Positions 26,115 through 33,758 of a DNA stretch of 33,758 nucleotides are shown piece after piece (positions within the stretch are counted from its first letter, which is position 1; the number at the start of each line of letters is the position of its first letter). Origin of the DNA: Geobacter sp. (lineage in GTDB: Bacteria > Desulfobacterota > Desulfuromonadia > Geobacterales > Geobacteraceae). A model generated the notes under the pieces. It had not been told where the DNA came from and ran no database searches. It worked only from the letters and a program-made list of their open reading frames with translations. The position numbers were made by a program, and so were the translations under genes. The DNA is taken from the NCBI GenBank assembly GCA_003857395.1, contig RPRC01000103.1, forward strand, positions 1 to 33,758. Direction: 5' to 3'.

Positions 26115-26269
26115 GATATCCTCCTGTGGGCTTAAATCATCGCAGCTATTCGCTTATTTTTCAACAGAGTCGCGGCGATGACTCTTCCTGACGCAACAGG
26201 TGATGAGATTATCGACAACTCAAATCTCTTATCAAAAGCTTTGCTTCCACAAATTCACTCAAAATAAGG

Positions 26270-26476
26270 CTACTTGAACACCAAAATTGCCAGATCTGGA
26301 CACATTTCTGCGCACAAAGCACAACCGGTACATTTATTTTTTGCTTCACCCAGCATTGCTGGCGTATATCCATAATTATTTATCTGCAGACTTAAGACAA
26401 TACATTTTTTCGGGCAGGCTATGGTACATAACCCACACCCTTTGCACCTCAGTTCATCAATCTCAATTTTAGGCAT
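26270..26476 (-). CDS. korD: 2-oxoacid:ferredoxin oxidoreductase delta subunit (2[4Fe-4S] ferredoxin)
   Basis: 68-residue ferredoxin-like delta subunit. Two cluster motifs are visible: CKGCGLCTIACP and CTGCALCAEMCP, each CX2CX2CX3CP. The ATG at 26476 has AAGGGAA upstream and gives the standard start MPKIEIDE; the frame opens 57 bp earlier. It is first in the kor operon and divergent from the mucR-like gene. The A/T-rich 177-bp spacer must hold both promoters. Confidence 0.92.
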   Translation of the reverse strand: MPKIEIDELRCKGCGLCTIACPKKCIVLSLQINNYGYTPAMLGEAKNKCTGCALCAEMCPDLAILVFK

Positions 26477-26653
26477 ATCAGTTCCCTTACAGTAGAAAGT
26501 AGTATTACCAAAGAATTTCACTGAAAAAAGCATAAAACAACTGAGGTCGAGTCAGTATCTTTTTATTTATCAAATGTATTTCGCTTGATTTTAAGCATTT
26601 TTGCGTTTAAATAAGAGAATATCAGACTAAAATTATTTAAGGAGGGATATCGA

Positions 26654-27145
26654 ATGCCCGCAACACTGGTAGAACTTGCTGCAAATATTGTCTCATCGCA
26701 TGCCTCTGTTAATGAAATGACGACAGAGGAGCTTCTGCAAGAGATACAGAAGGTTTATGCTGCGCTCCAACAACTTGAGGTATCAGGAACAACTCTCGAT
26801 TCACCTGCTGAATCAGAGAAAAAAGTTCCCACAATGAGCCTCAAAAAAGCATTCCAGGCAGATCAAGTCTTTTGCTTGGTCTGTGGAAGAGGCGGAATGA
26901 AGACCCTTGCCCGTCACCTTGCTCAAGCACACGGCTTGAAACCAGGCGAATACCGCAAGCAGTTCAATATTCCATCAAGCCAACCTCTGACTGCAAGGAA
27001 TTTCTCCGAAGGTCGGAAAAAAATGGCTCAAGATAGAGGGTTGGCTGAAAACCTTGCAAAAGCACGCGCAGTAAGAGCCGCCAAATTGAAGGCAGAGAAA
27101 GAGGCTCCGAAAAAGCCGGGCCGTACAGCCAAGAAAAAATCCTGA
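26654..27145 (+). CDS. MucR/Ros-family zinc-finger transcriptional regulator
   Basis: 163-residue DNA-binding protein of the bacterial Cys2His2 MucR/Ros family. The finger uses C74, C77, H88 and H93 (CLVC...HLAQAH), followed by the usual GLKPGEYRKQF helix. The N-terminus (LVELAANIVSSHASVN) matches MucR proteins. The C-terminal 30 residues are a Lys/Ala-rich basic tail, longer than in many members, which could help bind DNA nonspecifically. AAGGAGG lies eight bases before the ATG. It is divergent from korD; it may control kor, but MucR proteins usually regulate many genes. A strong terminator follows. Confidence 0.88.
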   Translation: MPATLVELAANIVSSHASVNEMTTEELLQEIQKVYAALQQLEVSGTTLDSPAESEKKVPTMSLKKAFQADQVFCLVCGRGGMKTLARHLAQAHGLKPGEYRKQFNIPSSQPLTARNFSEGRKKMAQDRGLAENLAKARAVRAAKLKAEKEAPKKPGRTAKKKS

Positions 27146-27161
27146 GGCACCTTTATCTAAC

Positions 27162-27221
27162 AAACGTCTGAACCCCGCGACGGATACTAAAACTGCAGTG
27201 GGGTCCAGACGTTTATTTTTT
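27162..27221. terminator. Bidirectional terminator between mucR-like gene and ctpA
   Basis: AAACGTCTG (27162-27170) pairs with CAGACGTTT (27206-27214), and ACCCC pairs with GGGGT inside. The total stem is about 14 bp with one mismatch around a loop of about 23 bases. TTTATTTTTT follows on the plus strand. Confidence 0.88.
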
Positions 27222-27238
27222 CCCAACAGGTTTCCACT

Positions 27239-28570
27239 CTACCCCGTCTTCTGCATGCTCTTCAGTATTTCCCACCCTTTCAGAAGATCCAGGGCCCGGA
27301 GAATCTGATAATCGCCCTTGAACTGCTCATCCATCTTGTAGGCAGGCTGTTTTTGATCCTTCTTATCGATCTTTTCCTCACTTCCTTCCGTTGCGATGTG
27401 ATTATCAAGATCTTTTTCCCGAATGCTCAAGACGTCTTTCTTCTCAGCAGCGGTAATTTCCAGACTTTCTACGACGATGTCCGGAGTGATTCCCTTTGCC
27501 TGAATAGAACGCCCTTTCGGAGTATAATACTTGGCTGTCGTGAGTCTCAGGCCGGAATCCTCAGAAAGAGGAATAATCGTCTGCACGGAACCTTTCCCGA
27601 AACTCTGGGTTCCCAGAATCACGGCCCGGGTATGGTCCTGAAGGGCACCGGCCACGATCTCCGAGGCACTGGCACTGCCACCATTTATGAGAACCACCAT
27701 TGGGTAGCCAACTTCTTTTTTCCCTTTACGAGCTGTAAATCTCATTTTGGAGTCCGGGTCTCGCCCTTCCGTGTAGACAAGCAACTCACCTTCAGCTATG
27801 AAGTGGTCCGCCACCCTGACAGCCTGATCAAGAAGTCCGCCGGGATCATTGCGCATATCCAGAATTAGGCCTTTCAGAGAGCCACCATTTTCCTCTTTCA
27901 GTGTTTGCAGTGCTTTTATTAGATCCTCGTCGGTCTTTTCCTGGAACTGGGCAATTCTGACATAGCCATAGCCATCGTCGAGAGTCTTGAATTTGATGCT
28001 CTTGACCTGAATAACGTCTCGAACGAGGGTAAATTCTTTCGGTTTATCAAAACCTTCCCGGATAATCGTGATGGTTACCTTGCTGCCTTTTGGCCCTCTC
28101 ATGCGTTTTACCGCGTCAATGATCGTCATATCCTTGGTAAGTTTGTCTTCAATCTTCAGAATCTGGTCCCCGGTCTTGATGCCGGCTCGAAAAGCCGGCG
28201 TATCTTCTATGGGAGAGATAACGGTCAGATAGCCGTCCTTTACCGTTATTTCGATTCCCAGGCCACCGAATGACCCTTTTGTTTCAATTTTCAACTCCTT
28301 GTACATATCAGGAGGCAGGAAGGAACTGTGGGGATCGAGCGACGAGAGCATTCCGTTGATTGCGCCATAGACAAGTTTCTTTGTGTCAACCTCGTCCACA
28401 TAATTTTTCTGAACAATCTTAAGCACATCGGTAAAGAGCTCTATGGATTCATAGTCATTCCCGCCTTCTGCTGCACATCGGTGCTGCAGCCCAAATCCGA
28501 TGACTACAACCAAGGCAGAAATGCCAACAATAAACAGAGCAATCTTTCTTCCTTTTCTCTTGGTTACCAT
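27239..28570 (-). CDS. ctpA: Carboxyl-terminal processing protease, S41 family
   Basis: Periplasmic serine protease of 443 residues anchored by one N-terminal helix (about 10-28). A PDZ domain (about 90-180, starting GGLGIEI) precedes the S41 catalytic core. The nucleophile is S301 in GGSASASE and the general base is K326 in SFGKGS, 25 residues apart as in E. coli Prc. Such proteases trim or degrade periplasmic and wall-enzyme substrates. It follows envC by 40 bp and is the last gene of ftsE-ftsX-envC-ctpA, so its substrates may include wall hydrolases or their activators. Confidence 0.94.
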   Translation of the reverse strand: MVTKRKGRKIALFIVGISALVVVIGFGLQHRCAAEGGNDYESIELFTDVLKIVQKNYVDEVDTKKLVYGAINGMLSSLDPHSSFLPPDMYKELKIETKGSFGGLGIEITVKDGYLTVISPIEDTPAFRAGIKTGDQILKIEDKLTKDMTIIDAVKRMRGPKGSKVTITIIREGFDKPKEFTLVRDVIQVKSIKFKTLDDGYGYVRIAQFQEKTDEDLIKALQTLKEENGGSLKGLILDMRNDPGGLLDQAVRVADHFIAEGELLVYTEGRDPDSKMRFTARKGKKEVGYPMVVLINGGSASASEIVAGALQDHTRAVILGTQSFGKGSVQTIIPLSEDSGLRLTTAKYYTPKGRSIQAKGITPDIVVESLEITAAEKKDVLSIREKDLDNHIATEGSEEKIDKKDQKQPAYKMDEQFKGDYQILRALDLLKGWEILKSMQKTG

Positions 28571-28610
28571 TTTTCCTCCAAAACCGAACTAATTTTCTAA
28601 CTAGTATCAA

Positions 28611-29813
28611 CTATCGAACCCAGGGAGCAGGGTCTATCGGCTTCCCTTGGTATCTGATTTCAAAATAGAGAATCGACCCTCGTGGGGAATCGACGTCCCC
28701 AGTACTCGCCAAAAGCTCATTTTTCGCAACATTCGAACCGACCCGCTTGAACACTTTGGAGTTGTGGGCATACAAACTGAAGAATCCGTCGCCATGGTCG
28801 ACAATAACCATATTCCCATAGCCCTTGAAATAATTGGAGAAGACAATTGTGCCAGAGTAGATAGAACGTACCTCTGCGCCAGTTGGCACGGCAATGGATA
28901 TTCCGTTACTAATCGTGTATGAATTAAACTCAGGGTGCTTATGTCTGCCGAAGGAACCAACAATCCGTCCTTGCGTGGGTAAGGAAAGTCGGCCTTTTTG
29001 GGCGCCGAAACCGGTGGAAGTGGATGGCGGGACAAAGGTAGTGCCCTCTTTACTGCCTGTCTGAACAGATTTTCTACGCTTTTTTGCAGTATATCTCTTT
29101 CTACTGGCTGCTTCAAGTTTTTCTATGATTGACTGCAAACGTCTGGAGTTTGCCTCAAGCGCCTGCAGTGACGCGATATACGACTTTTTATCCTCGCGAA
29201 CTTTAAGAAGAAATGAAGCTTTGTTCTGCTTTTCCAGCTCAATTTCCTGTTTTGTCAGCACGATACTCTGCTTGAAATTCTCTTTGCGGCCAACGTCCTG
29301 CTCCAAACTTGCCTTCAGTTCCTTGAGCTTTCCGATCCGCTCATTGTATTCTGCCACCAATTGGCGATCATTTTCCAAAAGGGCTTTCATATAACGGAGG
29401 TTTTCCTGCATCTTCGGCAATGACTCTGAGGAAAAGAGAAAACGAATAGTACCGACTTCCCCTGCCTTATAAACAGCGACGAGGCGATTCTGTATCAACT
29501 TCTTTCTTCTCTCGACGTCCTTTACGACAGTGTCGATCTCGGATCGCGTCTTCTCGAGGCCCTTCTCGACAGATTTCAAGTCCCGATTGAGATCTGAAAG
29601 GCTCCGTTCCTTACTCCGAAGACTCATGTCTATTTTCGCCAACTCCTTGGTAACAGCACTTTCGACCTGTGTTGTCTTAGTGATCAGTCGTTTCTTCTCC
29701 CGTATCTCCTGCTTGATCCCCTGCAGTTGCTTTTTGGCATCTGCGGACCATGCGGGAGTTGCGAAACAAGAGATAAGGAGCAGAAGTATGAGTAATTTTA
29801 GTAGCATGATCAC
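28611..29813 (-). CDS. envC: EnvC-like murein hydrolase activator (degenerate LytM/M23)
   Basis: Secreted 400-residue protein. A signal peptide (1 to about 23, cleavage after AWS-A) leads to a long coiled coil (about 25-240) and a C-terminal LytM domain (about 280-400). The zinc-binding residues of active M23 peptidases are mostly lost: S302 and S306 replace His and Asp of HxGxD, and Y383 replaces the last His; only H350 (LYAH) remains. This fits EnvC, which activates amidases rather than cutting itself. The GTG start overlaps the ftsX stop (GTGA); an ATG two codons later is an alternative. FtsX is expected to bind its coiled coil. Confidence 0.92.
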   Translation of the reverse strand: MIMLLKLLILLLLISCFATPAWSADAKKQLQGIKQEIREKKRLITKTTQVESAVTKELAKIDMSLRSKERSLSDLNRDLKSVEKGLEKTRSEIDTVVKDVERRKKLIQNRLVAVYKAGEVGTIRFLFSSESLPKMQENLRYMKALLENDRQLVAEYNERIGKLKELKASLEQDVGRKENFKQSIVLTKQEIELEKQNKASFLLKVREDKKSYIASLQALEANSRRLQSIIEKLEAASRKRYTAKKRRKSVQTGSKEGTTFVPPSTSTGFGAQKGRLSLPTQGRIVGSFGRHKHPEFNSYTISNGISIAVPTGAEVRSIYSGTIVFSNYFKGYGNMVIVDHGDGFFSLYAHNSKVFKRVGSNVAKNELLASTGDVDSPRGSILYFEIRYQGKPIDPAPWVR

Positions 29814-30754
29814 AAACTGATAAAGCGTTTCAGGGATGCCAGGCTTCCAAGAAAACCTAGAGCAGCCCCACCGAAAAGCAGGGCAATAAGGTAAGTCACG
29901 GGAAGAAAAAGAAGTCCGGCCTCCATAGTGTTAAAGCTGAAAAAGAAGTCGGCATTATGCAAGAAAGCCAGGTAGACTCCTGAGAGAACTAGAATCGCAA
30001 GAGCAGCACCAACAAAACCCTGCACGATCCCTTCGATGAGGAAAGGAACCTTGATAAACAAACGGGTCGCTCCAACAAGGCCCATCAATTCCAACTCGTC
30101 TTTACGAGCATATATTGTCAGCTTGATGGTATTGGCAACGATAAAAACTACTGCAAGCACAATAAATCCGGCCACCAGAATTCCGGCAAAACGGACAAGA
30201 TTCATGAAATGACTGAAGCGTTTTACCCATTCTTCACCGTACTGAACTTCTGTGATCATCGGTAATTTCTTGAGTCGCTCCACATAGAGGGCAATCGATT
30301 TACTGTCACGGCTGTCCTTTTTCAGGTGAATCTCAAGAGAAGAAGGAAGAATATCGGAAGAGACACCCTCCAATAGCGCTTCCTGGCCCTTGAGACGCCC
30401 ATAGAAGGTCCGAAGCGCTTCTTCTTGGGAAACATAGCGCATGTCGCCTGTTCCTTCAAGTGCTCGAATTTTCGACTTCAGAGTCGCGAGATCCCCCGGA
30501 GAAAGATCATTTTCAAAATAGGCTGTCACCTGCACCCTATCACTCCAGTTTTCCGTGACACGTTCTAGATTCACATAGATCAGCAACGAAAGGGAGAGAA
30601 TCAAAAAGGCAAGCGTAATCGTTCCGATAGTTAAAAGGGTGACAAGAAGATTCTGCCGGATATTAATGAACGCCCTTTCCACAAAATAATGGATGCGCCC
30701 AGCAAATCCTTCTCTGGCCAGTTTCGGCCTTTTTGCAGCCTTTTTACGCGACAT
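29810..30754 (-). CDS. ftsX: Cell division protein FtsX
   Basis: Permease-like partner of FtsE, 314 residues. A basic N-terminus is followed by one helix (about 35-60), a periplasmic loop that in known cases grips EnvC, and three more helices near 190-310. The conserved pattern NTIKLTIYARKDELELMGLVGA is present in the first C-terminal helix region. Its start lies 11 bp inside ftsE and its stop overlaps envC, so the three proteins are made in register for one complex at the septum. Confidence 0.95.
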   Translation of the reverse strand: MSRKKAAKRPKLAREGFAGRIHYFVERAFINIRQNLLVTLLTIGTITLAFLILSLSLLIYVNLERVTENWSDRVQVTAYFENDLSPGDLATLKSKIRALEGTGDMRYVSQEEALRTFYGRLKGQEALLEGVSSDILPSSLEIHLKKDSRDSKSIALYVERLKKLPMITEVQYGEEWVKRFSHFMNLVRFAGILVAGFIVLAVVFIVANTIKLTIYARKDELELMGLVGATRLFIKVPFLIEGIVQGFVGAALAILVLSGVYLAFLHNADFFFSFNTMEAGLLFLPVTYLIALLFGGAALGFLGSLASLKRFISL

Positions 30755-31412
30755 CGGAATCCTCCACTATACGGCCATTATCGAGAACAATAAGCCGTTT
30801 GTGACAATTCTCGATAAGTCGCTTGTCATGTGTTGCGACGACCACGGTACTTCCCCTGACATTCGCTTCTTTCAGAATAGCAAGAACCTTTTCCCTGGAT
30901 TCCTCATCGAGATTGCCTGTTGGCTCATCCGCCAGAATAATCTTTGGTTCGTTAACCAGAGCACGGGCCAAAGCTATACGTTGCTGCTCTCCCCCAGATA
31001 GCCGGAGAGGTGTTGAATTGATTTTATGTTCCATTCCCATTTGCTTGAGAACATGGTAGACGCGTTTATTGATATCCTTTTTACCCCACCCCATGACCTC
31101 AAGAGTCAGTGCCACATTCTCCAACACGGTCCGCGAGGGCAGGAGCTTGAAATCCTGGAAAACAACGCCAATTTTCCGTCTGAGGAAGGGTAACTGGGAT
31201 GATGGAAGCTTGGTAACATTGATACCATCGATAACAACCTGCCCCCGCGTCGGTCTCAAAGCACCGTACAGTAGTTTCATCAGAGTCGACTTGCCTGCCC
31301 CAGAAACACCCGTCAAGAAAATGAATTCACCCTTGTTAATTTTCAGAGTCACATTGCTCAGAGCGGCGCCATCACCCTGATACGACATGAAAACATTGTG
31401 AAGTTGAATCAT
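30744..31412 (-). CDS. ftsE: Cell division ATP-binding protein FtsE
   Basis: ABC ATPase of 222 residues that drives FtsX and through it EnvC-dependent amidase activation. Walker A is GVSGAGKS (37-45 region), the signature is LSGGEQQR and Walker B is [11 protein letters not shown], with the FtsE-typical [13 protein letters not shown]. The ATG at 31412 has GGAG nine bases upstream; a GTG at 31421 opens the frame earlier. The overlap with ftsX is 11 bp. Confidence 0.95.
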   Translation of the reverse strand: MIQLHNVFMSYQGDGAALSNVTLKINKGEFIFLTGVSGAGKSTLMKLLYGALRPTRGQVVIDGINVTKLPSSQLPFLRRKIGVVFQDFKLLPSRTVLENVALTLEVMGWGKKDINKRVYHVLKQMGMEHKINSTPLRLSGGEQQRIALARALVNEPKIILADEPTGNLDEESREKVLAILKEANVRGSTVVVATHDKRLIENCHKRLIVLDNGRIVEDSDVA

Positions 31413-31600
31413 TGAAAACACTCCGGGAGAAATCTACGTATTTGATTGCGTGGAAAGAGAGGTAAGGGGACAAAACCAGAAGGCCCCGGTGAAATAGCAG
31501 CGCGCAATACAACACAATACTGTCAGGAAACAACGGTGGGAACTGGCCGCTGGTACCTTTTGTTTCACCGTTTCATTATGATTTTTAATGTAACTGAAGA
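31413..31600. other. Intergenic region upstream of ftsE
   Basis: No gene is supported here. A minus-strand open frame (31434-31745) overlaps the small membrane protein in another frame and has no ribosome site or domain. The promoter of the ftsEX operon should lie here, but no strong -35/-10 pair is visible. Confidence 0.35.
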
Positions 31601-31786
31601 TCAGAAACAAACCATGGTAAAACCCCAGACAGCATAGCAAAGCAGAAAAATGCCGCCCCAAGCCACGGCAGATTTTTTCACAAAAATACCTCGGGAGGGA
31701 AAAGAGTAAAACGTAAAACCTGCGCATGAGAACACCCATCCCCAAAAGGCAATTTCAGAGAACAGTGCGCAGGTTTCGTTTGTCAC
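31601..31786 (-). CDS. Small two-helix membrane protein, unknown function
   Basis: About 61 residues. Two hydrophobic segments (about SEIAFWGWVFSCAGFTFY and AVAWGGIFLLCYAVWGFTMV) are joined by a short basic loop (PSRGIFVKKS), so it should be a hairpin in the inner membrane with the loop inside. The GTG at 31786 has GGGAG six bases upstream; an ATG at 31792 is too close to that site. It overlaps the 3' end of the Dpm1-like glycosyltransferase gene by 32 bp in another frame, suggesting coupled translation. I cannot name the family. A role as a helper of the glycosyltransferase is only a guess from position. Confidence 0.5.
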   Translation of the reverse strand: MTNETCALFSEIAFWGWVFSCAGFTFYSFPSRGIFVKKSAVAWGGIFLLCYAVWGFTMVCF

Positions 31787-32516
31787 TAGCATCTCCCGAG
31801 TTGAATAATCGCCTAAACAATGAGCCGATTCTCAGTTTCCATACCATAAGGACCGCTTCACGAACAATCTTTTTAGACATCTTGGAAGTCCCTGCATGGC
31901 GATCAATAAAAATAATCGGGACCTCGCCGATTCGAAAGCCTTTTTCCATGCAGAGGAAATTCATCTCGATTTGAAATGAATAACCATCTGAGCAAACTTT
32001 ATCTAGGTTGATGGTTTCCAGAACTTCGCGCCTGAAACATTTAAAACCACTGGTACAGTCAGAAACCTTCAATCCGGTTACTGTCCTTGTATAGATTGTC
32101 GCACAGTAACTAAGGAGAAGTCTTCGGATAGGCCAATTAACAACGCTTACTCCCGTCTTGTAACGAGAGCCAATAACAAGATCATAAGATTCCGACTCTT
32201 TCAGCAAGGAGGGAATGCTCTTCGGATCATGCGAAAAATCGGCATCCATTTCTATAATATGAGAGGCCCCTTTCAGCAGTGCGATTCGAAAACCTTCCCG
32301 ATATGCCGAGCCCAAACCAAGCTTGGCTGCCCGTCGAAGCAGGAGAACTCGCGTATCAGTTTTTGACATTTTCTCGACGACGTCACCTGTCCCATCGGGA
32401 GAGTTGTCATCAACGACGAGAATGGAGATCCTTGGGTCCTGTGCAAGGATTTCCGGGATTATTCTGAGAATGTTCTCGCGTTCGTTATACGTCGGAATTA
32501 CAATCAGCACTTTCAA
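31755..32516 (-). CDS. Dpm1-like polyprenol-phosphate glycosyltransferase (GT2)
   Basis: Family 2 glycosyltransferase of about 253 residues resembling dolichol/polyprenol-phosphate mannose synthase. It would transfer a sugar from a nucleotide sugar to a polyprenyl phosphate at the cytoplasmic face. Motifs are IPTYNERENI at the N-terminus, VVDDNSPDGT and DADFSHDP (metal-binding), and later SDCTSGFKCFRR and GYSFQIEM. No C-terminal membrane helices are present, as in the soluble Dpm1 type. The start is uncertain: AAGG is nine bases from the TTG at 32516, and a TTG at 32525 and a GTG at 32510 are alternatives. The sugar and acceptor are unknown. Confidence 0.85.
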   Translation of the reverse strand: MKVLIVIPTYNERENILRIIPEILAQDPRISILVVDDNSPDGTGDVVEKMSKTDTRVLLLRRAAKLGLGSAYREGFRIALLKGASHIIEMDADFSHDPKSIPSLLKESESYDLVIGSRYKTGVSVVNWPIRRLLLSYCATIYTRTVTGLKVSDCTSGFKCFRREVLETINLDKVCSDGYSFQIEMNFLCMEKGFRIGEVPIIFIDRHAGTSKMSKKIVREAVLMVWKLRIGSLFRRLFNSGDASDKRNLRTVL

Positions 32517-32717
32517 TTGACACAACCTTGCATCCCATAAAAAACGGGCAAATATAATATAAAAAGGTCAACAGCTGACTTCTGAACTCACGCACGTGAG
32601 TCATAAATCAATAAAACTTAATATAATAGCTTGGATAGATGCAGAATAAGTTTTTTCCCCTTGCAAGTCAAGGGAAAGGGAGAAAGTAGAATGGGCAAAG
32701 GAGGTATGATACATCAT

Positions 32718-32746
32718 AAAAAAAGGTCATGCAAATGCATGACCTT
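32718..32746 (-). terminator. Terminator of the tRNA-Asp/Val/Asp unit
   Basis: AAGGTCATGC and GCATGACCTT form a perfect 10-bp stem with a 4-base loop (32723-32746), followed on the minus strand by a run of seven T. It lies 9 bp after the last tRNA. Confidence 0.92.
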
Positions 32747-32755
32747 CTGTAAATC

Positions 32756-32832
<77 letters not shown>

Positions 32833-32881
32833 GCAAGCACTACTCACTGAAAACTACTACGATAACAAGTTAAGATTAAAT

Positions 32882-32957
32882 TGGTGGGCGAAACAGGGAT
32901 CGAACCTGTGACATCCAGCTTGTAAGGCTGGCGCTCTCCCAGCTGAGCTATTCGCCC
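32882..32957 (-). tRNA. tRNA-Val (anticodon TAC)
   Basis: 76 bases with encoded CCA and discriminator A. The acceptor stem GGGCGAA pairs with TTCGCCC, and the anticodon loop CTTACAA gives TAC. Confidence 0.97.
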
Positions 32958-32967
32958 GAATTTTTAT

Positions 32968-33044
<77 letters not shown>

Positions 33045-33085
33045 AAATAACTACCCTGCAGAGAACAGTCTCGCAGGTGCAATAT

Positions 33086-33103
33086 ATGAGGCAAGTGCCT
33101 CAT
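33086..33103 (-). other. Hairpin between HU gene and tRNA-Asp
   Basis: ATGAGGCA and TGCCTCAT pair around two bases, four bases after the HU stop. No T tract follows, so read-through into the tRNAs is possible and the hairpin may be an RNA-processing site. Confidence 0.45.
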
Positions 33104-33107
33104 TAGC

Positions 33108-33395
33108 TTATTTTTTCTTCTTAGAATTTACTGAATCCTTCAACCCTTTTCCCGGCTTAAACCTTGGAGATATCGAAGCAGGTATGTCAATTTTCTTGCC
33201 AGTTTGAGGATTCAGGCCTTTTCGTGCAACTCTTTGCACCGTGCTGAAGGTACCAAATCCGACAAGGCTGAGTTTGTCACCCTTTTTCAAGCAATCAGTC
33301 ACTGCTTCAATCAGGCATTTGAGAGCTTTATCAGCATCAGTTTTTGTCAGTTCGGCATCTGCTGCTATTGCGCTAATTAATTCAGCTTTTGTCAC
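33108..33395 (-). CDS. HU-family DNA-binding protein
   Basis: Small histone-like protein of 95 residues that bends and compacts DNA as a dimer. The helical N-terminus (TKAELISAIAADAELTKTDADKAL), GFGTFSTVQRVARKGLNPQTG, and the arm with IPASISPRFKPGKGLKD match HU. The tail ends KKKK. The start is GTG with a perfect AGGAGG five bases upstream. It has its own near-consensus promoter and may extend transcription into the three tRNA genes. Confidence 0.96.
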   Translation of the reverse strand: MTKAELISAIAADAELTKTDADKALKCLIEAVTDCLKKGDKLSLVGFGTFSTVQRVARKGLNPQTGKKIDIPASISPRFKPGKGLKDSVNSKKKK

Positions 33396-33444
33396 TTGAA
33401 CCTCCTAACACACAAGAAAGAAACACTGCAAAAAAAGAAGCCTA

Positions 33445-33473
33445 TTTATAGCAAGGGGCACATTGAGTGTCAA
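33445..33473 (-). promoter_or_regulatory. Promoter of the HU gene
   Basis: On the minus strand TTGACA (complement of 33468-33473) and TATAAA (complement of 33445-33450) are separated by exactly 17 bp. This is the best sigma-70-type promoter in the window. The leader to the GTG start is about 40 bases. Confidence 0.85.
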
Positions 33474-33559
33474 GTGTTTTTATCATGCTGATATAAGTAA
33501 CAAAAAACTGAATTCGTGTTCAATGGTATATTTCGACAGTTGAAATTATCACAGCCTTT

Positions 33560-33712
33560 TCACCACTTGGCAAAACTGTTCAGCAGGAAATTATCTTTGT
33601 ATAGTCCCAGACCTGAAATCTCATCCAGAAAATCAACAAGATGATTGTCTATCCCCGCAAAGCAGCCCTTGAAAAGACCACTGAAACTCTTTTCAGCCCC
33701 TCTCAAGATCAC
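33560..33712 (-). CDS. Possible 50-residue open frame upstream of HU
   Basis: A frame from a GTG (33712) to TGA would encode about 50 residues, including GLFKGCFAGIDNHLVDFLDE and LYKDNFLLNSFAKW. Its amino-acid mix looks protein-like, but the frame is closed by TAA a few codons upstream, the ribosome site is poor, and I recognise no family. It could be a small gene, the remnant of a larger one, or chance. Nothing else is visible in 33474-33758. Confidence 0.2.
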   Translation of the reverse strand: MILRGAEKSFSGLFKGCFAGIDNHLVDFLDEISGLGLYKDNFLLNSFAKW

Positions 33713-33758
33713 TTTTGCGGAAATTCCACAAATTTACGTCTGGGTAAAAGAGGGAATC

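Noticed and set aside
31434..31745. 103-residue minus-strand open frame upstream of ftsE
   Set aside because: Overlaps the better-supported small membrane protein in another frame and lacks a ribosome site.

Overview
The window is a stretch of ordinary chromosome from a deltaproteobacterium, most likely of the Geobacter/Desulfuromonas/Pelobacter group (Desulfuromonadales/Geobacterales). The reasons are a hopanoid gene cluster (shc, hpnA, hpnH, hpnI, hpnN), a four-subunit 2-oxoacid:ferredoxin oxidoreductase in the order delta-alpha-beta-gamma, an MglA-type GTPase, a MucR/Ros-like zinc-finger regulator, and the FtsEX-EnvC-CtpA order. The assignment rests on remembered gene content and was not tested by a search. 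I saw no IS element, prophage, CRISPR array or rRNA operon.

Layout. Positions 1-120 hold a nested inverted repeat that would also cover the ribosome site of a gene starting just off the window. From 121 to 5882, on the minus strand, lie an MlaE-type permease, the glycosyltransferase hpnI, an MnmM/YtqB-type methyltransferase and the RND exporter hpnN. A divergent control region (5883-6132) carries two identical TTTTCGAAAA palindromes. Then come shc, hpnA, dxs and hpnH on the plus strand to 12459. Together these cover isoprenoid precursor supply (dxs), cyclisation (shc), side-chain addition (hpnH), head-group modification (hpnI) and transport (hpnN). The squalene-making genes hpnCDE and the nucleosidase hpnG are not in the window.

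From 12597 to 14599 are nth (endonuclease III), a PHP phosphoesterase and a small helical protein. From 14742 to 22897, all on the minus strand and read in the order nadC, birA, coaX, EF-G-like, SPOR protein, HEAT-like protein, MglA-like GTPase, is a compact block that links cofactor genes to a translation-factor paralogue and an uncharacterised trio. The trio is the least understood part of the window. Its GTPase lacks both the switch-I Thr and the catalytic Gln of MglA, and the neighbouring EF-G paralogue has Tyr where catalytic His is normal.

A tRNA-Gln/tRNA-Glu unit with its own promoter and terminator (23331-23608) is followed by korC, korB, korA and korD (minus), and a mucR-like gene (plus). 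Then come ctpA, envC, ftsX and ftsE (minus), a cell-division and wall-hydrolysis module whose EnvC has a degenerate LytM site. A small two-helix membrane protein overlaps a Dpm1-like glycosyltransferase. The window ends with tRNA-Asp, tRNA-Val and tRNA-Asp and an HU gene behind a near-consensus promoter.
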